The notes under the pieces are model-generated. The model saw only the letters and a program-made list of their open reading frames with translations, made no database searches and was not told the DNA's origin. The position numbers and the translations under genes were made by a program. From positions 82,501-146,500 of the forward strand of contig JAXRKP010000383.1 in assembly GCA_037039925.1 (NCBI GenBank): DNA of 64,000 nt. Direction: 5' to 3'. Shown in pieces: positions 25,246 to 39,000 of this stretch. This DNA is from Doris montereyensis. Its lineage: Eukaryota; Mollusca; Gastropoda; Nudibranchia; Dorididae. Numbering within the stretch: position 1 is the stretch's first letter; every line of letters begins with the position of its first letter.

Positions 25246-25246
<1 letters not shown>

Positions 25247-25299
25247 GGGCAGTGGACAGGTGAGCACCTTACCGGGAGTAGACGATCCCGCCCTCCACG

Positions 25300-25500
25300 A
25301 GTCAGGCTGACCAAAAGCTAAGGAAGTTAACCCTGACAGAAAACAACCTGCTGCATTGCAGGCCGGTCTTGGTTGACCAAATACTAAATGAGTTAACCCT
25401 GACAGAAAATAACAACCTGTTACCTTGCAGGCTGGTCTTGGGTGACCAAAGGCTAAGGGAGTAAACCCTGACAGAAAATAACAAGGCCTCGTAGGGGAAG
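25300..25500 (+). promoter_or_regulatory. LINE A 5' UTR monomers
   Basis: Three units of about 68 bp each contain TTAACCCTGACAGAAAA followed by an AACCTG..CTTGCAGG block and TCTTGGGTGACCAAA. They correspond unit for unit to the copy at 50.2-50.4 kb. A promoter role is inferred only by analogy with LINEs that carry 5' monomers. Confidence 0.6.
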
Positions 25501-25629
25501 CCCTATCATCTACCTAGGGTACAGTGGGCTAATCCCTGTTTATCCAAAACCAAACTGTTTCAGACAAATAAATACAATATACCTGGCTTGACCTTTCAAC
25601 GACGAACATGGAAACGAACACGGACTGTG

Positions 25630-26330
25630 ATTTTTGGATCATGGAATATTAGGGGAATAAATGGATAAAAGGACAAGGAATAGAAAATGTAGGACCAAAC
25701 CACACTTTAATCTTCTCATGAGTAGATATCGAAGATAGAGCTAGAGCAGGAGTAGGCCTCTTAATGCATAAAAGATATAAAAAACTACAAGAAAGTTGGA
25801 AATTTATAAGCCCACGGCTTTTAGAGGTAAATATTAAACCAAAAGGAAGAGAAATTAAATTATTAATAGCTTATGGACCAAACGAAGACGCCACTAAAGA
25901 GAAAAAAGATATCTCCGAAAACGATTTACAAACAGCTGCAGAGAATCTTAAACACAAACAGGAACTAATGGTTTTATGAGATTTAAACGCTAGAGTAGGC
26001 AACAAAGAAGGAGATACAACAACTTCTCCAAACAGAGAGAGATTACTAGATTTTTCCTAAAGAATATAATAAAAAAGCCAACACATTTTTTCCTCATAAA
26101 GATATCCACAAATAAATATACAAGAGTAAATGAAGACAGATGTGAAAAGTCAATGATAGACTACATAATAGTTTGCAGCTCCCTTTTTACAATACATTGG
26201 ATGCAAGAGTAAACAGAGGAGTAGAAATATTTAGTGATCATCACCTAGTGATTGCCAAAAACGAGATTACTGACTGAAGAAAACAAACAGAAAAGGAAAG
26301 AGAAAAAAAGCTACTAAACTGAAACTAATT
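25630..26330 (+). pseudogene. LINE A endonuclease remnant
   Basis: After FWIMEY/WNIRGINGKR-like starting residues come VGLLMHKRYKKLQESWKFIS (from ~25,752), LLIAYGPNEDATKEKKDI (~25,860), then LMVL and a stop where the family has LGDLNAR (~25,970), SMIDYIIV (~26,153) and FSDHHLVIAK (~26,230). The SDHH catalytic signature survives but the frame is interrupted at several points. Confidence 0.85.
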
Positions 26331-26341
26331 AAACAAATAGT

Positions 26342-26547
26342 TTTGTATTTGATTTGATTGTGATTTGCACACAGAACCTCATTTTTATCGTGCGTCTCCG
26401 ATGGGACTAGGTGATCATCCTACCTGGACCAGGGAGGTAGATTTTTCTTTTAAAAAATCGAGAAAAGTTTTTAGCCATTAGCGGGGCTCGAATCCATTAC
26501 CTTTTGGTTGAGATGCCGATACCTTGCCTCTGTACTACCGAGTCCCC
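26342..26547 (-). mobile_element. SINE1 copy nested in LINE A
   Basis: Reverse orientation. The head lies at the right end (reverse of 'GGACTCGGTAGTACAGAGGC', 26,525-26,544) and the AAATCAAATC-type tail at the left. The direct repeat AAACAAATAGT (26,331-26,341) against AAACCAATAGT (26,548-26,558) is a target-site duplication with one mismatch. Excising it restores the LINE A linker as seen at 51,315-51,335. The central body is shorter than in the 7.4-kb copy. Confidence 0.85.
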
Positions 26548-26559
26548 AAACCAATAGTA

Positions 26560-28680
26560 AAATGGATATGCCAATCTAGGACAAAAAGATTAATCAATGA
26601 AAGGCAGATGGATCTGAATGATAGCACAATAGAAGAAAAGTGACAAATGTTTAAAGAAACACTCCTTAGTTGTACTGAAGAGATCTGTGGTAGGAAACAA
26701 ATTAAAGGAGATAACAAAGGTAGAAGGAGAATGTCAAGACTAAGATCAAAGAAAAGAAGGATGCCTGGAAGAAATACCTGCAAACAAAGAGACCAGATGA
26801 TAGGATAGATTACGTGAATAAAAGAACTATCGCCAAAGAGGAAGTAAGGAAAGCAAAACAGGAACGATGGGAAGAGTTTGGACAAAGACTCCAAGAAAGC
26901 TATCAAGGAAATCAAAAGCTGTTCTAGGAGGTAATGAAGAGCATGGGAAAGACCAAATCATGTCCAATACAACAAATTAAGAATACCAAAGGAGAAATAA
27001 AGAAAGAAGACAGCCAGATCATGGAAATATGGAGAAAGTATTTTCAACAATTACATAATCCCTCTAGAACACATGAAACAAGGAGTAAAGACCAATTAGT
27101 AAGAACAGCAAGTAATCCAGAGAAGACAGCTGAAGATGTAGATATCTCAATGGAAAAAATCTAAACAAAATATAAGAAAAGTGAAATGAGCAAAGGCCCC
27201 AGAACCAGAAATGGTTAAACACCAAGGGAAAGAGGCAGACAGACTAGTATATGCAATATGCCAACAAGCATGGAAGTTCAAACAGGTGCCGGACGACTGG
27301 AAAAAGGGAACGATCATACAAATACATAAGAAAGGATCAACTCTGGAATGCTCAAACTGTAGAGGGATATCATTACTTAGCGTACCAGGAAAAGTGTATG
27401 CCAGGATACTGAAATGAGACTAAGGAAAAGAGTAGAGGATCAGATTGAAGAACATTAGAGTGAATTCAGACCAGGAAGAAGGGTACAAGACCACGTATTC
27501 ACAATTAGACAAATAATAGAACAATTCCTGGAGAGAAACATTAACTTGCACCTGTGTTTTATTGACTTAGAAAAGGCATTTGACACAGTGAGAAGGGGCG
27601 AACTATGGCATTCCTTAAATGAACACAATGTAGAGCAAAATTTAATAGAAGCCATTAAAAGTGTTTACAATAAACCAACCTGTGCAGTGAGAGCAGCTGA
27701 AAACATATCTGAATAATTTGATGTAGATATAGGAGTAAGACACGGTTGTATCCTGTCCTCTTTGGTTTATCACATTTATGGAGTCAGTCGCAAAGGCATC
27801 CTCAAAATTAAGAAACTGAATGTAGGTATGTGGAAGCTCAAAACAGTAAATGTAGCAATGCTTTCATTTGCCGATGATTTAGTTCTGTTTGGAAAATCAG
27901 AAAGTGACTTTCAGTCGAATATCAACATGATGAACAATGAACTAAATAAAAGAGAACTGAAAGTAAATGCAAAGCAAACCAAAACAATGCTAGTAACTAG
28001 GGAAGCTAAAACACAGAATCTTACATTGGGCAGGGAGAATTTAGAACAAGTTCAAAGCTACAATTACCTAGAAGTAATGATTAACTCAGAGAGGAAACTA
28101 AGAGAAGAAATCAGACATAGAATCAAAAAGTCAAGTGCAACATATAACCATCTAGGAAAGGCATTTATAGGTAAACAAGAATTGTCAACAAAAATTAAAC
28201 TGGCAGTATACAACACAGCTTATTGTCCTTCTCTTATATGGCAGCGAAACCTGGAGCTTAGACAGTAGAGAATACAATAGAGTAAAGGCAGCTGAAATAA
28301 AATATCTAAGAAGAGTAGTACTACTAGTAGGGAAAACCAAAAGAGACAAAATCAGAAACACAACAATAAGAGATCAAACCAAAGCACGTGGCATACAAAC
28401 TAAGATAGAAATAAATCAATTGAGATGGTTTGGGCATGTAAAACAGAATGAATGACAACATAATAGCTAAATCAGTATACAGTGCTAAAGCCCAAGGTAA
28501 AAGGCCAAAAGGTAAACCCCTGAGAAAGTGGGAAGAAGATATAAAAGAGGCATTAAAGCATATAAATTTAACTTTTTTGGAAGGAAACAGAAAATGCCAG
28601 GACGGTATTCTTGAGAAAGAGTATCTCGGACATCTGAACCCATACACCGGAAGGTGGAATGGGAGCTAAAAGAGAATGAG
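26560..28680 (+). pseudogene. LINE A linker and reverse transcriptase
   Basis: The linker continues from ~26,560, with WRKYFQQLHNPSRTHETR at 27,031. RT landmarks follow: KKGSTLECSNCRGISLL (~27,328), LHLCFIDLEKAFDTV (motif A, ~27,547), the IGVRHGCI block (motif B, ~27,729), MLSFADDLVLFGKSESD (motif C, ~27,859) and QVQSYNYLEVMI (~28,047). The C-terminal LRWFGHV (~28,420) and GKRPKGKPLRKWEEDIKEAL (~28,495) end it. The catalytic FADD is intact but stops separate the blocks, so the protein is not continuous. Confidence 0.88.
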
Positions 28681-28830
28681 GTTGTATATCTTACGCATTT
28701 CTGTGATGTATTTGTCATACTAATACTAATATTACTGAATTAATGTTTAGCAATTTTAACGATCAGTATGTATTATGATTTTTAAACTTATTTATAAGGA
28801 ACAGAATGTAATTTCCTTGTTTGTATGAAT

Positions 28831-29755
<925 letters not shown>

Positions 29756-29905
29756 TATCTACTTATCTATCTCGGTCTCTATATTTTTTTAAATCTTTCT
29801 TTTTATCACTCTTTAATAATATTTCTCAAGAGAAATGCCTGTCTTTCTGAATAGACCTAAAGAGGGACAGATACATCCTGTAAATGATGCCTCATCATAA
29901 CTCAC

Positions 29906-30118
29906 CATCACGATATTGTTGAGTTTATATCCACGTTCCTACAACGACTCAGCCATGACATGAAATGGCAGAGGGAGAGAGTCTACACTAATTTCTAGGG
30001 TAGAGAGTAGTGTGGCTACCGTTGCCTTCTTGATCCGATCCACAGGCTCAGTGAAGACACATCGAATCATGCCATGCAACGTCAAATCTGCTCTCTTCTC
30101 TGCTAGTATTTTCTGTCT
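29906..30118 (-). CDS. possible exon or exon remnant, function unknown
   Basis: On the reverse strand an open frame reads KRADLTLHGMIRCVFTEP (from ~30,095), then VDRIKKATVATLLSTLEISV (~30,020) and LPLPFHVMAESL (~29,965). One TAG follows, after which the same frame stays open (ERGYKLNNIVM) to a textbook donor, ATG|GTGAGT, at 29,906/29,905. Residue composition looks like real protein, unlike the repeat frames around it. I do not recognise the family. No convincing acceptor is seen because the upstream flank is (GA)n. The stop and missing acceptor argue for a decayed exon; chance is not excluded. Confidence 0.3.
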
Positions 30119-30133
30119 CACTCAATGCTCCAC

Positions 30134-30595
<462 letters not shown>

Positions 30596-30879
30596 ATATC
30601 TTTCTCTCTGCCCCTTCTTTTTCTCATTCTGTTGGAGACGGAGCCTTTTGCCATATGCAGTCATGTCTCTATCAGCAGGGCCCAAGAAGATGAATTAATG
30701 TGAACTTAAACCAGACCTCTAGTTTGTGCATGAGGATTCGCATTTTTCCATTAATCATTTTAGCCTACATGAAAATTTATGATTTGACTCATATTGAGTT
30801 AAATTTCAAGCAATTATCTAGAATTTGTGGAATTTGGATACACTACGCTGAAACGCGCTTAAAAAATAAAGTCACATTT

Positions 30880-31080
30880 AACTGACCCATGTCGAATCTG
30901 AATGACAAAATTTCGCATTTCAAGATCGATGTCGAATGTGAAAGACCAAATTTCAGATTTCACATTTCTTGATCTATGTTCATATTTGTCTGACCTATGT
31001 CGAACCCGAATGACCAATTTTCAGATTTCATGACCTTTGTCAAATTTGAATGCCCAAATGTTACATTTGACCGGGAAAAC
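30880..31080 (+). repeat. short tandem repeat, ~60-65 bp unit
   Basis: About three diverged units carry GACC.ATGTCGAA...GAATGACCAAATTTCAGATTTCA variants, starting near 30,884, 30,927 and 30,990. The sequence is AT-rich and non-coding. Confidence 0.7.
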
Positions 31081-31530
31081 TGATAGAAAGGGCATTACAC
31101 ATTTTAAATATAATATTTTTTGTAAATATTTCTTGTTTCTTATGGCGCGAAAATATATTAATACAAGCAAGTAATTTCATGTCAAATTTTAAAAGTTTTT
31201 ATCCAAATTTTCATTATGTTTTGGATCAAGATTCTACTTCTGATGTATTTTCACGTGATTAACATAAGCTCCGTCGCAGCCAATAGATCTATATGGAATG
31301 AAGTATGCTCTGCTAAAAAGAGAAAGTTTCCAGAAGACTTGACATTCGTATGGATGATAAAAAAACGTTTTCTTCATCTCTTAGGACTACACACATCTCA
31401 TAATTTCACCAAATATATGTTTCGACGTTGATGGATTCTCTGTACCTAGTAGGCCTTTCCACGTCTCTTTTGCCGCCGTAAAAAGTACACAAGCATCCTT
31501 CGAAGAATACCTTCCTCGTTGATCTAATAC
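31081..31530. other. no recognisable gene
   Basis: AT-rich. One 71-codon forward frame (31,216-31,431) has no family resemblance that I can see. Confidence 0.4.
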
Positions 31531-31532
31531 TT

Positions 31533-31730
31533 TGATTTGATTTGATTTGATTTACCTATATCCACAACTACGGTGATCTCGGGGTTTTCTGGTTCGATTG
31601 TTACTTTTGCCCGGACTGCCCTGTAAACATCCAAGACTCGTTAACGCGCACAGAGTGTTTTGAACTTGAGTGTTTTTAACTGTTGGCGGGGCTCGAACTT
31701 ATTACCTTTTGGTTGAGAGACCGACACTCA
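31533..31730 (-). mobile_element. SINE1 copy, head truncated
   Basis: Reverse orientation. The (ATTTG)n-type tail is at 31,533-31,552, with 'CCACAACTACGGTGATCTC' and 'GCCCGGACTGCCCTGTAAAC' from the body, then 'GGCGGGGCTCGAAC' and 'CCTTTTGGTTGAGAGACCGAC' from the head. It stops before the A box, where LINE C coding begins. Confidence 0.8.
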
Positions 31731-34175
31731 TTGACCATGTGATTTCAAACAGGGACTTCCCTATATCCTCCATCATGAAGTTAGATACTCTTATCACGGA
31801 CCACCACCTTCTCTATATTGAATTTCTTTACTTCCAAAAGGAACAAAATTAGAGACAAATGACATCGCACGATTGAAGTGTATTAATATTCAATCATTTA
31901 AAAGGGATTTATCTGAAAGTATGAAAACTATCAATGATTTGAATGCCAACAATATAAGCAATGTACTGTCATCGACAAATAACAAACATACACCCTTACA
32001 AACAAGAACTGTAAACATATAAGCTACGTCACAATGGTGCAATGCCGATGTTATATAGGCAAAAAAGGCCAGTAGAAAAGCCGCGATGATATGGTAGAAA
32101 TCTAAACTACCTACTGACAGGAATGTCTACCTGCTTCCAAAGAAAGCCACCAGAAGACCTGCGACAAGCGCCAAAACAACGCTTCTATGAAACCAAATTT
32201 TCAGAAGTTAAAATGTCCAGAATATTCTTCGCAATACCCAAATCATTGTTGTGACGATCAACGGAAACATCCCTACCATCAGATGTTGAAAAGCATGTTT
32301 TACAGATAAAGTTTCAGGAGTTTTTTACAGAGCAAAATGGACAACGTTAGAGAGGAACTTGAACAGTATCTCATTAACACCAAATTAAACTTTTTTTTCT
32401 TCTTTGGTTATAATTTGATGAATTTCAAAAACGTAACCGATTCTGAAGTAAAAAAAAAAACATAATCTTAGCATCAGCCTGTAAATTATGTGAACTGGAT
32501 TTTATTCCAATAGATTTGTTGAAAAAATGCATTGACGCACTCTCATCAAAGTCAACATAATATGTTATTAATGACTCTTTATCACTAGGTGTTGTGCCAT
32601 ATTCTTACAGATGAGCATGTGGGAAACCCTTGCTAAAAAATCAAATTTTGATAAAACAAATTGGAAAAAACTATCGACTCGTGTCCAATATTCCATTCTT
32701 GTCCAAAACTCTTGAACAGGTTGTCCTCAAGTAATTGCTACTACATTTAAGACAGTACACATTAGATGAGCTTTTTTAGTCTGCTTATAGACAAACATGT
32801 TCAACAGAAACATCTCTTTTCATGTATTTAATAATCTCTCAGTTATTAGCCAAGGCTCGGTATCACTGCGTAATCTCCTAAACCTATCCGCCATTCGATA
32901 CCATAGATCACCACATTCTTCGGCTACGTCTGGAAAGCACATAATATGGTATTGCTCGCACAGCACTCAACTGGTTTTCGACACATTTATTAAATCGAAA
33001 ACAAATGCTCGTTATTAATTAAATAAAATCTGAACAGTTCTCTGTGAGATTTGGAGTGCCTCAGGGTTTGTTCTAGGCTCATTATTTTTTTGTTTTTTAC
33101 GTTAGTCCATTATCAAAAATCTTCAAAGAATTTGGTTTGTCTTATCATCAATGCAGCATAAGGAATTCTAATACGTCAATGAAATTAAATAAAAATTGAT
33201 ATGTGCATTATAAAGGTAAAGAAAGGGATGGAAAGTAATAAACTGAAATTGAATGATGATAAGACGGAGGTAATGTTTGTTGGAAGTGGGAAATATTATA
33301 ACAGCATTGATCAGACTCACATGACCCTTTCATGATAACAAAATCGCAATTCTCCCGAAGGCAAAAGATCTTGTTACATTTTTAAATTTCTCAATGCAGG
33401 GTTAGGTCACTTACCTAGTTAAATCATTGAATTTTGAAATGAAAAGATGAATTGCGATTGATCATTTCACAATAAATATCAAAGAGACTAGTAATGTCAA
33501 TGATGTTTTCCAAATTGGACTTATGCAATGCATATTATTATATTGCTGTTGGGCGTTTCACAAGACAAGCTTCAGCACTTGCAATAAAATTGGTCCAAAA
33601 CAATGCGACCAGATTAGTGTTTGGCAAGCGAAGGTATGATTTAGCTTCGCCTTTGCTTGCTAAATTACATTGTCTGTTAATTGAGAAAAAGGATCAAGTT
33701 AAAAGCGTCCGTTATGGTTTATTGCTGTATCGAAAGTTCAGTCCCATGCGACCTTTCAGAACTGCTAACCAAATACTCTATTCACAGAACGTTTACAGTC
33801 ATCCTCTGATTCAAAGCTTCTAACAATCCCAAGAATTAAAACCAAAACAGCCACCCGATCCTTTTCTCATTTCGGTTCTGTGGTGTGCCATGCCACCCCG
33901 TAGTGCATTCGATTGCAGTCACATTTAACGATGTTTAAGAAGTCGTCAAAGATCTTTCTGTTTTAAAATTGGTGTGATTTTCATAGCATAATTTCCTTTT
34001 GACATTTGTTAATATTTAGGATAATAATATGTTCCCAATATTGTAAATATTGTTCTTCACTGTGAAGCGCACAAAGCTTCATTGGTGTGATATGTTTCAG
34101 CGCTCTATTTAATGTTCATATCGTTATTATTTTTATTATTATTATTATTATTATTATGATTATTATTATTTTAGA
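31730..34175 (+). mobile_element. LINE family C, decayed (L2/CR1-like)
   Basis: Forward blocks in order: LIDHVISNRD and ITDHHLLYIEF (endonuclease C-terminus, 31,730-31,830), ISQGSVSLRNLL (~32,838), FGVPQG (RT motif B, ~33,049), NKLKLNDDKTEVMFVGSG (~33,236), KLDLCNAYYY (~33,510) and LVQNNATRLVFGKRRYD (~33,582). The 3' end runs into (ATT)n at 34,120-34,172. The order and the LDYCN-like block fit the L2/CR1 group. Catalytic motif C is not recoverable and stops are frequent. A second copy of the same family is split at 42.9-44.8 kb. Confidence 0.8.
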
Positions 34176-35066
34176 TTTCAAAGGAAGTAAGAAAGACATT
34201 TTTAACAACTCTATCTGAACCGAGATAAATTTCCTTTTATACAACAATAACATGCATAGCATGGATTTATCCTTGAAATCAAACTGCTCTTTCAAACAAA
34301 CAAAAAGACAAACAAACCGGAAGTGAAAGTACACGCGTCAATACTGAATTATATTATAAAATCATAAATAAAATAATAATGATAATAATAGATTGCCTTG
34401 ACAAAGAAGCATTGTATTGAAGCCGTAAAGAGTTTTTTGAGTTCGCCTTAGAGCATGCTGTGTCGAATAAATGGCTTTTCTACGTATCTTTAGATATCTA
34501 GATTATTGGTGTATTGACCACACTTGGAAAATTCGCTTCGACACCGCATAATAATCAACATAGTCCTTGCTCGCATTAAATGAGTGAATCGATCATTGTT
34601 GATTACTTCAAGTAAACCTTTCCCCCCCCCTTGGCAATTGATTCTGATTTTAGACAAAGAAATCGAACATTTTCTAGGTCAAATGTGCAGGTCTTGAAGT
34701 TTCACAGGAGCAGAAAATTGTTCCTGTGTTATATAAATAATACAAAGGGTCTACAGTGGAGTGAAATCAAAAGTGATAAACGACAATACGTGACCATTCC
34801 ACCAAGGAAAATTGTCTTTAGATTATAAATATTCCTTTTACTTTCATTCTTAATATAACCTTGACATTTTCTTCGAATATACGTTATATTAATCATTCCA
34901 CATGGGAGGAGTTTTGAAGTAGGGAGCCGGTGTAAAAATGTAAAAAGACGTAAAGCTTACCGTAAGTGGACGAGGGTGCAAGGGCTGGGTGTTGGGGTGG
35001 GGAGTTGGGGGGGGGGGTTGACTTGGGGATTGTGACGGATCTGAATATTTCCAATCTTAGGGCGGG

Positions 35067-35114
<48 letters not shown>

Positions 35115-35235
35115 AACTGAACTCATCTTCAAAAGCGATCCTAAATTAAACCACGACTTGAGACGATTTTTCTTTTCAATAGTGAAAGCCAAAAAAACAT
35201 GAATAATTTCATTTGAATACTTTTTATAATGTAAC
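34176..35235. other. no gene; G-run and (AC)n
   Basis: AT-rich DNA with a G-rich patch at 34,965-35,025 and an AC microsatellite at 35,069-35,112. No coding signature is seen. Confidence 0.45.
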
Positions 35236-35500
35236 GTAAAGTTCCTCCAAGGCCGTTACGGCCCATAGGGAAGCAGAACAAATGATAATCACCTCCTGGA
35301 CAGGACGTTGCTGTGGCGCAGGTTTTACTGCCAATCTAGTGCTTGTACCCATTTGCACCTGGGTTGAGTGGGGGGGGGTAAATGCATGTTAAGTGTCTTT
35401 CCCAATGAACATAACGTCGGACCTAGCTTTACCAGGATTCGCAACCTGGGACCCCATGATCCTCAGTCCGATAGCCTAACCACTCGGCCCCTGACACCAC
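35236..35500 (-). mobile_element. SINE2 copy
   Basis: On the reverse strand it starts GTCAGGGGCCGAGTGG (A box). A degraded B box, then 'ACGTTATGTTCA', 'AAGACACTTAACATGC' and 'CAGGTGCAAATGGG' follow, ending 'GGGCCGTAACGGCC'. It aligns end to end with the copy at 13.8 kb. Confidence 0.85.
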
Positions 35501-37685
35501 TATACATTAAAATTTTGTTATGACTGCTGATAAATCTCTAGCCTGTGGTACACGTGTCCTGATTAACACAAATCTAGGTCAGTCGGGAAATCTGGTGTGC
35601 AAGTGCCTTCCCCTTTCAGTCGTTTACCGGTAAGATCGGTGCTCATAGGAAATGCCATTATGGCCGCGTTTACTTCCTGAGCGCCCCCCCCCTCCGGAAG
35701 TCGTTTCTTGCTGACAAAAGAATTCCAGTGCTTGCGTTGATTTTGTGTATATTTTAGGCTTGTGTATACACCATTACGTTTCAGTTTCGATTTTTTTAAA
35801 CTTTGAATGGCAATCATTATGTCATGTGACACAGGACACGGTGTATTTTGCGACATGTAAAATTGTATAAACTTAATGTCCTTTTGTTTCCAAGCACACT
35901 ACGTCATGGTTTGTTCGTTTTTTCCTTCGAATACAACCTTGTCCACCATGGCAGTGATCGCAGGATCACGTCATAGTAAACATATTTAGGGCTCTATTAA
36001 ATGCGTTTGAATTTTCAATGATTATAGTTTAAAGAAAATGTGTCTTTTAAAAATATTTACATTTCGGGTTTAACGTCACGTGTATGTTTTGTCGTTATTG
36101 GTGGAGTTTTATTGTCGTTTTTTACCTTTGGCTTTATTCCATTGTGGCTCACTTGAAATAGGGTTGACAAGAAGTAGTTGAGAGTGTCGCAAGGTTTTCT
36201 AACGCTTCAAAGTATTATCCTACTCTTTTCTAGCTTTATGTGAGAAAAACATTCATAGAAGAGAACAAATAATTTCAAATACAATTTTTCTCACAATGTC
36301 AGTTTATGACAATAAGTTATCAATTCCTTTTATATTTATAGTCCAATCGCCCCCAAATTTGGTATGAAGCATTAATAGCAAAATACAAAAAAAATGGTTC
36401 AGATGCGATTTTCGATATTCTTTCAAATAATGATTTCATAAACAATGTTTTGTGATTAAATATTCCCAAAAAATTTAACAGTTACTTTACATTATCAAAA
36501 GGCTCATAAAGACAAAATCGTTTCATTTTTTGAAAATCTGCTTTTGAGAAATTTTAGATCTTGAACCAAATGATATGTGTGCAAAGTTACCACCGAATCT
36601 GTTCAACGCTAAGAAAGCTTTTTATCAATTGAAGTTGACCATATTTTCGTAATGAAAATCCAAGATGGAGGCATTTCCATGGCGACCATATGATAATCAC
36701 TTTTTTTCTCGTTTTTTTCCAGCCAATTTAGACATACAGTTAGAATTCGTTAGAATTGTCTTTTAAGGACTATAACAGATAATGTTCATGATCCGCACTC
36801 CCCCTTAAGCACTTAACATTACCTTTCCATCGTTATCGCTTTGAAACTTTTTCATTGCCTCGATATCGTGTATTTTAATACCCTCCCCCTCAAAAAAAAA
36901 AATTAATTTTAATCATCTTATAGCTTTTGCAAGGTTTTCGTATTTACACACATGATAGAAATATAATTATTCCAATAAAAATGTAAGGAAAGGGAACACT
37001 ATTAAATTACAATTGTTTAATAAGCTTCCAGTTTTTGAAACGTTGTTTTTTTTATCACCCGATATATAATATATAATAATATGTACAATAACAATAGACT
37101 GCAAACATATAATAACAACGAAACAATGATCAAGCAGTCTATTGTCTACTGGAGTCTGAAGTAAAATTCGCTGACCAAATCTAAACAACGACAACAGCAA
37201 GTAAAAAAAGGTAAATCAGACACCAAATATTCCTATTGCTTGAGCCAGCTCTTGAAACATCTTGGCTCGGATGCCCCTTTTCATTAAGTCACTATGTTGT
37301 TTTTGCCATAGTTGCGGCCCTTTTTTAAAAAATAAAAATTTTAAAAACCTGAATTCAAAAGTTTTGTCTTTGTCCATTGTGATACGTGCTTGAAAACAAC
37401 AACATTCCACGGAAGGTGAAAGCGTGCAATGACAGGAAGCTGATACGCCACGTCACGTGATGTGACGAACGAGAGCAAGAGGCATTGGAGAGGCCACAAC
37501 ATGGGGTTTAAACGACAAGCGACGTTAAATGGTAAGATCTTTATCATCGCTCAAATCGAGCACCTATAGCGCGATCATCGCTTGTGGTATGGATACCTTG
37601 CCTAGGTTCAATGTATTATCTTCTTCGTCTTCTTCATAATAACTGACCAATTCAATTCTTGAGTATTACTGACAGCGCGTATATT
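35501..37685. other. no recognisable gene
   Basis: About 2.2 kb of AT-rich DNA. A poly-C patch lies near 35,685. Frames of 60-100 codons on the reverse strand (35,563-35,856; 36,967-37,547) show no domain or family resemblance and overlap one another. A possible unlabelled repeat is not excluded. Confidence 0.45.
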
Positions 37686-37699
37686 TTGATTGAACCTAA

Positions 37700-39000
37700 A
37701 ATATTAGTCCAATTTTGACTTTAAAGTGATGTGCTTAATTATGTTTTTAAAGTCTTCAGTACTATTGTTGCGTTTTATTTCTGTTGGCAGTCCATTCCAT
37801 TGCCTTGCTGCACTAGGGTAAAATGAGTGCAGGTGACAATCGATGTTTGAAGATGGAACTATGTATGTTTGACAGCCTGATCTGGTCGCTCTCGTATTAA
37901 GCTTAAGCTGATCTAATGGAATAAAAGGTTGGTTATTTATAGCCTTAACGCAGATATTAATTTTATTTATGGCTCTATGCTCTTCTGAATTTATCCATTG
38001 CAATTGGTTCACGTTGTTTTTGGTATTTCCTTAAGTGTATGTATAATTGTTAGTTACAAAGCGGGCTGCATTCTTTTGTACTTTCTCGATTTCTTGTATG
38101 TTGGTATGTTGGTGTGGGTCCCAGACACAGCTACCATAATCTAAGACTGGTTTTGCTAAAGCCTAGAAGCACTTCTCTTTTACATTTTGAGGACATCTGT
38201 AAAGATTTCTTCTAAGGAAGGCCAAAAGGCCATTTGCTTTTCTGCTTAGTGCTCTATGGTGTTCTTTCCATTGCAATTTAGTGTCTATTGTAACTCCTGG
38301 GTTTTTTTTTTTTGGTTATGTACGTAATAATCTGAGCCGACTATTTTTACGTTTTTGCATATTTTTAGTACCTGACATTTATCTGCATGTAACTCCATTT
38401 TCCACTTTCTCTCCAATTCATGCAGGGTGTTTAGGCCTTTTTGTAATATTTTGCAAGCCCCCGTGTTATTTGTTTCTATGCAATAGTATCATCAGCAAAA
38501 AATCTTAGTTTTGGTACCTGGATAGAAGGTTTGGCCAATATCGTTGGTATATATTTTTTTTAAATAGAGGACCTAAGACAGTACCCTGGGAACACATGAA
38601 AGCATTGGTTTGGGATTCGATTTAATACCTTCAACAAATACCTTTTGAATGCGATCGAAAAGAAACGATTTGAATAATTGATCCATTCAATAAGAGAATT
38701 GTTAATACCATACCCATCCAATTTTATTGGTAAACCAATGTGATCTTCTTTGTCAATGGCCTTTGAAGAATCTAGGAGGATATCATCCAAATGGTTTCTT
38801 TGATTTCAAGAATTATTGAAATCATTTATTGTTGTGATAATTTGAGTTGCACAGTTTCGTTTTTGTCTAAATCCATGTTGGATATCTATTAGGTCGCCTG
38901 GGATGCTATGCTTATCTAGGTGATCCATTATGTAGTTGTCTGCTCTTTGATTATCTCCTTTTTAAAAATAATTGGACTATATTAACATTTTCTAGCCATT
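37700..39000 (-). pseudogene. LINE E reverse transcriptase remnant
   Basis: In order on the reverse strand: QHGFRQKRNCATQIITTIND (~38,880), an LLDSSKAIDKEDHIGL motif A (~38,775), GYGINNSLIEWI (~38,710) and FFADDTIA (catalytic FADD, 38,499-38,488). Then come MELHADKCQVL (~38,395), LQWKEHHRALSRKANG (~38,275), VLDYGSCVWDPHQH (~38,145) and a C-terminal ARQWNGLPTEIK (~37,800). FADD is intact, but motif A has Lys and Ile where the family has S-K-A-F-D, and frameshifts break the protein. Confidence 0.88.

Larger units (their letters stand above)
25247..28830 (+). mobile_element. LINE family A, nearly full length, with nested SINE
   Basis: This copy has every part in order: 5' UTR monomers (25.25-25.55 kb), APE endonuclease (25.63-26.3 kb), a linker, a reverse transcriptase (27.18-28.67 kb) and a 3' UTR ending in 'ATGAATAAAGTATTG' that runs into (TTG/TTA)n. 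The 5' end CGGGCAGTGGACAGGT is shared with the copy at 50.1 kb, which supports a complete 5' terminus. Stops and frameshifts are scattered through it and a SINE1 interrupts the linker, so it cannot move on its own. Confidence 0.9.
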
